7,315 bases of DNA from Thermoprotei archaeon (GTDB lineage: Archaea > Thermoproteota > Thermoprotei > QMSL01 > B3-G16), in assembly GCA_021158375.1 (NCBI GenBank), contig JAGGUS010000115.1, positions 1 through 7,315 on the forward strand, given 5' to 3'. Both the position numbers and the translations under genes were made by a program. Under the pieces are notes generated by a model, which worked only from the letters and a program-made list of their open reading frames with translations, was not told the DNA's origin and did no database searches. Below, piece after piece: positions 1 through 5,470 of this stretch (its first letter is position 1; each line of letters begins with the position of its first letter).

Positions 1-1306
1 AGTTACCAACAATATCGCACCCCTTCGCATAAAGGACTTCTGTCTTAGGAGAGACCTTTCTCTTTATCCCCTCTAATACTGTCACTACATCGTTAGGGTC
101 GCCTAGACAGTGCCATGATCCTAGTGGTGACTCTTTATCGTCTGCTAATGGCCCTATTACGGCTATCCTCTTTAGGTCTTTCCTTAGCGGCAGAATGCCA
201 TCATTCTTTAATAATACTATAGCTTTTCTAGCGGCCTCAAGTGCGAACTCTAAGTGTTCTTTACACTTTATCACTTTATTCGCTCTCTCAGGATCTGCAT
301 ATGGTTTTTCAAAGAGTCTGAGTTTGAACTTTATAGTTAATATCCTTCTAACGGCATCATCTATTAATTTTTCTGGGATCACTCCTTTCTTAACAAGCTC
401 CTTCAACGCTCTTCTGTAGACATCACCTTGCATATCCATATCTACTCCAGCCATTACTGCCTCTTTAGCGGCATCATATATGTCCTTGGCTATACCATGG
501 TTTATGAGTTCGCCTATAGCGTTCCAATCGCTAACTACAAAGCCTTTAAAACCAAGTTCCTCTCTAAGTATCTTACGTAAAGTGTACTCATTGGCAGTAG
601 CTGGTATGCCGTTTATTTCGTTGAACGCGCTCATTATGGTACCTACTCCAGCCAGAACTGCAGCCTTAAATGGAGGTAAATATATCTCTCTAAGCGTCCT
701 ATCTGATATGTCTATTGTATTATAATCTCTGCCGCCTTCAGCACCGCCATAAGCTATATAGTGCTTTGCACATGCTAGAATTGACTCTGGGTTTGAAAGA
801 TCTTCGCCTTGAAATCCTTTAACAGCTGCCCATGCCATAACCGAGCCTAGATAGGGATCTTCCCCTGCGCCCTCAGCTATCCTACCCCATCTTGGATCTC
901 TAGCGATATCTACCATTGGAGCAAAAGTCCATTTTATGCCTTCGCTTGTTGCCTCCTTAGCTGCTATTCTAGCAGCCTTTTTTACTATTTCAGGATCCCA
1001 CGTACTTGCTAACGCTAAAGGTATCGGAAATATCGTTTTATAGCCATGTATTACGTCTAGCCCTAAGAGGAGAGGTATCCCTAATCGCGTATTCTCTACA
1101 GCTTCCCTCTGAACCTCGTTGACTTTATCTATGCCTGTCACATTGAGAAGCGAGCCAACTAGGCCTTTCCTTATAAGCTCTCTGATCTCTTCATTAAAGG
1201 AGCTATACTGACACATCTGTCCTATCTTCTCGTCTAACGTCATCCTTCTTAAAAGGTCTTCTACTCTTTTTTCAATAGGTTGGGATGGATCCTTATAGAT
1301 CTCCAT
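1..1306 (-). CDS. GH3 beta-glycosidase, BglX-like (C-terminus off the window)
   Basis: Retaining glycoside hydrolase of family 3, probably a cytoplasmic beta-glucosidase or beta-xylosidase acting on oligosaccharides; no signal peptide is present. 435 codons are visible, against about 700-770 residues for BglX-type enzymes, so the end lies outside the window. The TIM-barrel domain spans roughly residues 12-335. Visible family motifs are RRMTLDEKIGQM (20-31), substrate-binding Asp84 in GLDVIHG, RDPRWGR (136-142), EDPYL (149-153), Lys181-His182, GRDY (192-195) and the nucleophile Asp260 in VVSDW. The second domain begins near residue 355 (EAARKAIVLLKN) and carries a BglX-like GSW at 396-398. The acid/base Glu, usually in the second domain, lies in the missing part. 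ATG at 1306 is the first start after an in-frame TAA two codons upstream. It is the last gene of the minus-strand sugar cluster. Substrate and linkage cannot be read from sequence; the family is certain. Confidence 0.95.
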   Translation of the reverse strand, partial: MEIYKDPSQPIEKRVEDLLRRMTLDEKIGQMCQYSSFNEEIRELIRKGLVGSLLNVTGIDKVNEVQREAVENTRLGIPLLLGLDVIHGYKTIFPIPLALASTWDPEIVKKAARIAAKEATSEGIKWTFAPMVDIARDPRWGRIAEGAGEDPYLGSVMAWAAVKGFQGEDLSNPESILACAKHYIAYGGAEGGRDYNTIDISDRTLREIYLPPFKAAVLAGVGTIMSAFNEINGIPATANEYTLRKILREELGFKGFVVSDWNAIGELINHGIAKDIYDAAKEAVMAGVDMDMQGDVYRRALKELVKKGVIPEKLIDDAVRRILTIKFKLRLFEKPYADPERANKVIKCKEHLEFALEAARKAIVLLKNDGILPLRKDLKRIAVIGPLADDKESPLGSWHCLGDPNDVVTVLEGIKRKVSPKTEVLYAKGCDIVGN

Positions 1307-1347
1307 TTCTTATCAGCCCCTTGTAATGATGCGGTGTATTACATGCC

Positions 1348-1375
1348 TAAGTATAAAGCGCTTAAGTTTAAATAC
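1348..1375 (-). promoter_or_regulatory. TATA-like promoter of the GH3 gene
   Basis: On the minus strand this stretch contains TATTTAAACTT (1364-1374) and, closer to the gene, CTTTATACTTA (1348-1358). Either could be a TATA box, predicting transcription starts near 1340 or 1327 and a short leader before the ATG at 1306. A GGGG tract (1317-1320) lies 10 bases upstream of the ATG and is at best a weak ribosome binding site. The placement is by pattern only. Confidence 0.5.
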
Positions 1376-1499
1376 TCTTCCCAGCTGAATAGACTACTTA
1401 CTTTGCTTCCTAATGTCCTATTAGTCAACTACAAGGTGGAGAGAACATCGAGCTAGAAAATAAATATAGCTTAACGATCTTTATCTTCCCATTATCTTT
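1376..1499. other. Intergenic region between TIM-barrel and GH3 genes
   Basis: This belongs to the longest gene-free stretch in the window (1307-1499). It contains a small perfect inverted repeat, CTAAT (1410-1414) and ATTAG (1420-1424) with a five-base spacer, lying upstream of the GH3 TATA candidates. It also holds a T-rich minus-strand run, TATTTATTTTC (about 1456-1466), that could end transcription of the TIM-barrel gene. No ORF, tRNA or convincing small RNA is seen. Confidence 0.4.
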
Positions 1500-2267
1500 C
1501 TAGAGATTTTCAATTATTTTCTTGAGATTCTCTAAGCATCGTTTGATACATTCCATTGGGGGATATTTATATGACTCCTGTTCTACTATGTACCACTCAG
1601 TACCGCCTGTCTCCTGACATAACCTTATCAGCTCACCCCATCGTACTTCTCCCTCACCTAATATTGCGTTTGGATCTTTTCGCGAATATTCCTTTAGATG
1701 TATGGTTTTTATCCTACCTGGATACCTCCTTATAATATCTAAGACCTCTTCTATGCTGAGCCCGCCGTGCATTGCATTTCCCACATCAACTTGAAGTACT
1801 ACATCATGAGATGTGGCTTTCGCAAATATATCCCAACCCATCTCTCCATTGAACTTCTTGAATTCTTCTGTATGATTATGATAACCCACATACATGTTTT
1901 CTTTCTTTAGTCTCTCAGCTACTTTATTGAATAACTGAGCTGTTTTGAGCCATGCTTCCTTGCTATTTCTCATGCTCTCGGGTATCCAAGGTACTATTAT
2001 GTATTTATTGCCGAGCGCCTTATTGAAGCGAATAGTTTCCTCTAGCTTATCCTCCATAATTGCTTCTACACTTACATGAGATCCTGCTACTTCCAGACCA
2101 AATTTGTCAAGGAGGGATCGTAATTCCTCTGCACTCCTTCCATAATATCCCGCAAACTCCACTCCTTCATATCCCATATCCGCTATTGCCTTTAATGTAC
2201 CCTCTAAGTCACGAGCGCAATCATTGCGTACCGAGAACAACTGAACAGCAATCCTAATCTTCCCCAT
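1500..2267 (-). CDS. Xylose-isomerase-like TIM-barrel sugar (phosphate) isomerase/epimerase
   Basis: Protein of the AP-endonuclease-2/xylose-isomerase-like TIM-barrel superfamily (PF01261), which includes IolE, hydroxypyruvate isomerase, ketose 3-epimerases and YcjR. These are cytoplasmic, metal-dependent enzymes that isomerise or epimerise sugars or keto-sugars. 255 residues is normal. In this numbering, family marks are QLFSVR (9-14), GYEGVEF (32-38), GSH (62-64), YHNH (129-132), VDVGNA (160-165), IHLKEY (189-194) and VEQESY (228-233). Probable metal ligands are a Glu just after the YHNH motif, Asp161, His190 and Glu229 or Glu231. I chose ATG 2267 over ATG 2288: it follows GAGGGAGA at ribosome-binding distance, and a TATA-like box at 2303-2313 would start transcription after 2288. 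It lies directly downstream of an oxidoreductase gene, a pairing known from keto-sugar pathways such as YcjS/YcjR. The exact substrate is unknown. Confidence 0.88.
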   Translation of the reverse strand: MGKIRIAVQLFSVRNDCARDLEGTLKAIADMGYEGVEFAGYYGRSAEELRSLLDKFGLEVAGSHVSVEAIMEDKLEETIRFNKALGNKYIIVPWIPESMRNSKEAWLKTAQLFNKVAERLKKENMYVGYHNHTEEFKKFNGEMGWDIFAKATSHDVVLQVDVGNAMHGGLSIEEVLDIIRRYPGRIKTIHLKEYSRKDPNAILGEGEVRWGELIRLCQETGGTEWYIVEQESYKYPPMECIKRCLENLKKIIENL

Positions 2268-2313
2268 ACTTTCTCCCTCTATTGGCATATTTTAAGTATT
2301 GGCTATTTAAGAG
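2268..2313 (-). promoter_or_regulatory. Promoter and Shine-Dalgarno deciding the start of the TIM-barrel gene
   Basis: CTCTTAAATAG (minus strand, 2303-2313) is a TATA-like box predicting a start of transcription near 2283, which excludes the longer ATG at 2288. GAGGGAGA (2272-2279) is a ribosome binding site four bases before ATG 2267. A second AT-rich element, ATACTTAAAATA (about 2288-2299), is close enough to give a leaderless message instead. Both readings favour 2267. Confidence 0.55.
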
Positions 2314-2357
2314 TTCTTAACGAAAATCCCTATCTCTGTATTGTACTTCAGGCATTG

Positions 2358-3215
2358 TTAAAACCTTATAGCAGTTCCCTTAATATAGCTCTCCTCTATT
2401 GCTTTGATTACTTTAATAGGCACTATCATATCGTCGGCTTTTAATGGCCATTTCTTTTCCTCTAACATCCTCTTTATAGTTAACACCCCATTCTTATAGC
2501 ACTCCATGAAGTCTTCAATGTTCTTGTAAATCACCTTTTCCTTAGTAAGCACTCTTATTGAGAAATGATAGGGTATGTCATTTGATATCAGCACGCTTAC
2601 TAATGGCCCATTATCAACTTCAATCACTCCTAGAATTGTCTTATTCCTCCTTACGGCATAAACCCTACCAGAGAACGGCCCTAATATTTCTTCAAGTATT
2701 TCTGCGACATGAATTCCATAAAATATTAACCCAGAATATATGCTGTCCGGGTCTCCCGGCCCAGTTACTGATAACGTTACAATCTCATCCCTAATACGTT
2801 TAACTTCTTGTACCACTTCAGAGAACCTAAGTGCGGAGAAGCTTGTAAGCAATACGTTGTTCTTAATAGCTAAGGAAACTATCCTTTTAGCATCTTCAAC
2901 TGAGGTTGCGAGGGGCTTATCAATGAAGACGGGTATCCCTGCTTCTATGAAGGGCTTAGCATACTTATAGTGAAGCGCTCCATCTCTAAACTCTATAAAG
3001 GCGCAATCTATCTTACCGATCATATCCTCCGGTCTCTTAACTATATACGGTATTCCGCCTTTTTCGCTTACTTCTTTATTCCTCTCCTCATCCAGTCCAT
3101 ATAGATATAGAACCTTCATTCCGTTTACATGATATTTGTGTTTTTGATCATTTATCATCTGGGAGAACGTTATTGAATGTGAATTATCGCTACCGATAAT
3201 ACCTATTCTTATCAC
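2358..3215 (-). CDS. Gfo/Idh/MocA-family NAD(P)-dependent sugar oxidoreductase
   Basis: Probable cytoplasmic dehydrogenase oxidising or reducing a sugar or cyclitol with NAD(P). The N-terminal Rossmann half (about 1-120) shows beta-1 IRIGIIGSDNSH (2-13), FIEFRDGALHYKYA (73-86), and FIDKPLA (97-103), the equivalent of the family's EKP motif. The C-terminal alpha/beta half carries GIHVAEIL (167-174), where His169 matches the usual catalytic His position. 285 residues is short against the usual 330-390. Two departures stand out: the GxGxxG/A loop reads G8-S-D10-N-S-H13, and EKP is DKP (Asp99). It starts with GTG at 3215; the overlapping ATG at 3217 meets TGA at once. No Shine-Dalgarno is visible, but a TATA-like box sits about 27 bases upstream, fitting a leaderless message. 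It lies between the GH4 and TIM-barrel genes. The family is secure; substrate and reaction direction are not. Confidence 0.87.
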   Translation of the reverse strand: MIRIGIIGSDNSHSITFSQMINDQKHKYHVNGMKVLYLYGLDEERNKEVSEKGGIPYIVKRPEDMIGKIDCAFIEFRDGALHYKYAKPFIEAGIPVFIDKPLATSVEDAKRIVSLAIKNNVLLTSFSALRFSEVVQEVKRIRDEIVTLSVTGPGDPDSIYSGLIFYGIHVAEILEEILGPFSGRVYAVRRNKTILGVIEVDNGPLVSVLISNDIPYHFSIRVLTKEKVIYKNIEDFMECYKNGVLTIKRMLEEKKWPLKADDMIVPIKVIKAIEESYIKGTAIRF

Positions 3216-3232
3216 ATTGATCTATCTTGATA

Positions 3233-3246
3233 CTAAAAATATTAAG
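3233..3246 (-). promoter_or_regulatory. TATA-like box for a leaderless oxidoreductase transcript
   Basis: The minus strand reads GCTTAATATTTTTA, centred about 25 bases before the GTG at 3215. That is the archaeal TATA-to-initiation spacing, so transcription would begin at or next to the start codon. The gap to the GH4 stop codon is only 60 bases, yet this box suggests the gene can be transcribed separately. Confidence 0.5.
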
Positions 3247-3275
3247 CGTATCGGAAGTAATCCAATACATCGAAT

Positions 3276-4613
3276 TCATTTGAACCAGTAATCTGGTAAC
3301 CATCTCCTCTCAGCGTTTAACATATCGTTTAGTAGCTTTTCAGCAGTATCTACTGACCTAACATAACCGTCCATTATTAATGCTTGAAGGACTAAACTCT
3401 TATCACCAGTAAGTGCAGCATCTATTGTGATTTCGTACTGTGCTAACCTCTGTGTAAGGATGCCTGCAATACCTTTTGGTAGAGTTCCTACGTCAAGTGG
3501 ATGTATGCCTGTGGCATCGACGTATGCAGGAACCTCTACAACGCCCCATGAAGGCAAATTAGGGATTATTCCTGTATTGAGTACATTAATGCCTGGAAAT
3601 AGTATGCGCTTATCTAGAGTTAACGCTTCCATGAGGTTAACTACGCCTATACCTTCCTCTTCAAGACCTTTTATCTTTAAGAGCTCTCTAATATCTCTCT
3701 TGCCTGAAGCTATGTCCTTTAGCAATCTTTCAAATGGTTCTCTCTCCTTATAATCATATATTGTCCATTTAGGGAATAATGGGATTTTATATTTCTCTAT
3801 AGCCTTTTTATGCATGAATAGATGCGGGAAGAATTCAGCTACATGCCTACCTCCTGGCATTGGTATAAGACCATATATCCTATATAGTTCTAATGTTATG
3901 GCAAGATCTCCTTCCTTCGGTATTCCTTCTTTTGCTATTTTCTCCTCTACTATCGGATATCCAGGTTCTCCTTTTACTGTAAAGTGAGTTATCCAGTAGA
4001 GATGGTTTATGCCTCCTATGTAGGCATTTACATCCTCTGGTTTAACTTTAAGGTAATCCGCTATATACTCCCTTACACCAAATGCTCCAGTACACAATCC
4101 ATATGCCTTTATCTTAGTCTCCCTCAGAACTACTCTTGTAAGGGGAGTTAGAGGATTTGAGTAGTTGAACATGTAAGCCTCTGGGCACAAATCTTCCATA
4201 TCCCTCGCTATCTCCAGTAATACTGGAACATGTCTTAAAGCGCGCATAATTCCGCCAGGCCCTACGGTATCACCCACGGTTTGTTCTATGCCATATTTTC
4301 TTGGCACATTAACATCCACATGAGTTGCCTCTACACCACCAACTCCTATCGTTATTATGACGAAATCGGCCCCCTCAAGGGCTTTCTTTCTATCAACATA
4401 TTTTTCGATCCTTATCTTTCCTTCCTTTAATTTGTTAACCATTTTTTCTCCGACCTTATACATAACCTTAAGTATATCTTGATTTATATCGACTAGCGCT
4501 ATGGTTAGAGCTTTCTCCTTAGCAATGTCACTTAGGATAAGTCCTTTCAATAGGGACGGTGTGAACGTCAGACTTCCAGCGCCTATTAGCACTACCTTAA
4601 CTTCATCTTTCAT
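3276..4613 (-). CDS. GH4 NAD- and metal-dependent glycosidase (alpha-glycosidase-like)
   Basis: Glycoside hydrolase family 4 enzyme. The family binds NAD and a divalent metal (often Mn) and cleaves glycosides by transient oxidation at C3, elimination, water addition and re-reduction. 445 residues is typical (AglA, MelA and LplD types). Numbering from ATG 4613: Rossmann VVLIGAGSLTF (7-17), acidic VD (41-42), GDTVGPGGIMRALR (114-127), NYSNP (150-154), Cys174 in GLCTG, GGINHLYW (200-207) with His204, and PMPGGRHVAEFFPH (251-264). Cys174 and His204 match the metal ligands of the family. The four residues from the metal Cys are CTGA, not the CDMP, CNVP, CHSV, CHGx or CHEV used to sort characterised GH4 groups, so substrate cannot be assigned. 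ATG 4613 has GGAGGG upstream; ATG 4631 lies on the other side of that site. It is the first minus-strand gene of the cluster and divergent from the esterase. Confidence 0.93.
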   Translation of the reverse strand: MKDEVKVVLIGAGSLTFTPSLLKGLILSDIAKEKALTIALVDINQDILKVMYKVGEKMVNKLKEGKIRIEKYVDRKKALEGADFVIITIGVGGVEATHVDVNVPRKYGIEQTVGDTVGPGGIMRALRHVPVLLEIARDMEDLCPEAYMFNYSNPLTPLTRVVLRETKIKAYGLCTGAFGVREYIADYLKVKPEDVNAYIGGINHLYWITHFTVKGEPGYPIVEEKIAKEGIPKEGDLAITLELYRIYGLIPMPGGRHVAEFFPHLFMHKKAIEKYKIPLFPKWTIYDYKEREPFERLLKDIASGKRDIRELLKIKGLEEEGIGVVNLMEALTLDKRILFPGINVLNTGIIPNLPSWGVVEVPAYVDATGIHPLDVGTLPKGIAGILTQRLAQYEITIDAALTGDKSLVLQALIMDGYVRSVDTAEKLLNDMLNAERRWLPDYWFK

Positions 4614-4620
4614 GCTCAAC

Positions 4621-4626
4621 CCTCCA
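4621..4626 (-). promoter_or_regulatory. Shine-Dalgarno GGAGGG of the GH4 gene
   Basis: GGAGGG ends seven bases before ATG 4613, good spacing for an archaeal anti-Shine-Dalgarno. It decides the start: using ATG 4631 would place this site inside the coding sequence. Confidence 0.75.
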
Positions 4627-4738
4627 TTCATTAGATAGTTTACACGTATATAGCTTTCTTAAGTATTCATCAACATGTAGAACTGCTATTTAGTGATACT
4701 TATAAATGCCATGACTTGAAAATGAATAATGATGCCGT
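4627..4738. promoter_or_regulatory. Divergent promoter region between GH4 and SGNH esterase genes
   Basis: Both directions have TATA-like elements. On the minus strand there is TATATA (4647-4652) with CTTAAG (4659-4664) just upstream. On the plus strand there is ACTTATAAATG (4698-4708), predicting initiation near 4729, about ten bases before the esterase ATG. TAAGTATTCA (4660-4669) and TGATACTTA (4694-4702) form an imperfect inverted repeat centred near 4681, between the two promoters. That is a reasonable place for a shared regulator, though the match may only reflect TATA-like sequence. Confidence 0.5.
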
Positions 4739-5380
4739 ATGCCTGGCATAAGACTACATAATGGTGATATGATAGTCTTCGTAGGTGATAGCATAACTGA
4801 TTGTGGAAAGTGTCAACACCCGCCACTGGGGTTGGGATACGTCTATATCTTCGCTAATCTCCTTTTAGCGAAATATCCTGAGAAAAAGATTAATGTAATT
4901 AACGCGGGAATTAATGGAAACACTATTTTAGATTTAAAAGATAGATGGGAGGATGACGTATTAAGCCTAAGGCCTAATTTCATATCAATACTGATAGGAA
5001 TAAATGATATTCATCGTGCGCTTGCTGGACAACCTGGTTATGACCCAGAAAGCTATTATAGAAACTATCGTGAGATACTTACGCTTACTAAAGAGAGCTT
5101 AAAGGACGTCGAGATTCTTTTGTTATCGCCTTTCTACATAAGTAAGGCAACTATACCTGGTACTCACCGTAGTAAAGTCCTTGAAGTTATCCCTAAATAT
5201 ATTGAGAAGGTCGAATTATTAAGCAAGGAGTTCTCCACACTTTACATAAACCTTCATACAATATTTCAGTCTTTACTAAAGCATAGAGAGCCTACGACGT
5301 ATGCTCCTGAGCCCGTCCATCCTAATTCCGCTGGACACATGGTCATTGCTCTCTCTATTTTAAATGCATTGGAGACATAA
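4739..5380 (+). CDS. SGNH/GDSL hydrolase, Axe2-like carbohydrate esterase
   Basis: Probable intracellular serine esterase removing acetyl groups from oligosaccharides; no signal peptide. 213 residues and the whole layout resemble Geobacillus acetylxylan esterase Axe2 as I remember it. Blocks in order: GDSITDCG (16-23, nucleophile Ser18), NAGINGNT (55-62, oxyanion Gly), LKDRWEDDVLSLRP (66-79), IGIND (86-90, Asn89), PFYISK (131-136), and PVHPNSAGHMVIA (192-204, catalytic His194). The triad acid, normally Asp three residues before His, is Glu191. ATG 4739 is the first start after an in-frame TGA at 4730-4732, and gives the short lead before the GDS strand seen in relatives. ATG 4769 was set aside because the GGTGAT before it has no spacing. 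No clear ribosome site is present; the leader is predicted at about ten bases. It is the only plus-strand gene, divergent from GH4 and sharing its promoter region. Confidence 0.9.
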   Translation: MPGIRLHNGDMIVFVGDSITDCGKCQHPPLGLGYVYIFANLLLAKYPEKKINVINAGINGNTILDLKDRWEDDVLSLRPNFISILIGINDIHRALAGQPGYDPESYYRNYREILTLTKESLKDVEILLLSPFYISKATIPGTHRSKVLEVIPKYIEKVELLSKEFSTLYINLHTIFQSLLKHREPTTYAPEPVHPNSAGHMVIALSILNALET

Positions 5381-5470
5381 TATTCCTTATTTAAAAACAA
5401 GGTGTAAGAAAAAGTGAGCTATTAATATATAAAGCTTAAAGCCCTAAACGATAAGTAGTATTCCGGTACG
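5381..5470 (-). terminator. Convergent intergenic region with U-run terminators
   Basis: The esterase and the DUF362 gene converge here. On the minus strand, downstream of the DUF362 stop, the sequence gives CTTTTTCTT (about 5406-5414) and then GTTTTTAAA (5391-5399). These short U-runs are the usual archaeal intrinsic termination signal, without a hairpin. On the plus strand only a weak TTATTT tract (5387-5392) follows the esterase stop. Confidence 0.45.

Noticed and set aside
195..725. Plus-strand open frames opposite the GH3 gene
   Set aside because: The minus strand here gives an unbroken GH3 protein with all catalytic-domain motifs, so these are shadows.
1325..1388. Possible C/D box small RNA (ATGATG at about 1326-1331 and CTGA at 1385-1388)
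   Set aside because: The C box is imperfect, no C' or D' boxes lie between, and the span overlaps the GH3 promoter.
4763..4771. GGTGAT followed directly by ATG as an internal start of the esterase
   Set aside because: There is no spacing between the site and the ATG, and relatives have about ten residues before the GDS strand, which the start at 4739 supplies.
4739..5380. Esterase as a secreted lipase
   Set aside because: There is no signal peptide or hydrophobic leader, and the best resemblance is to cytoplasmic acetyl-xylooligosaccharide esterases.
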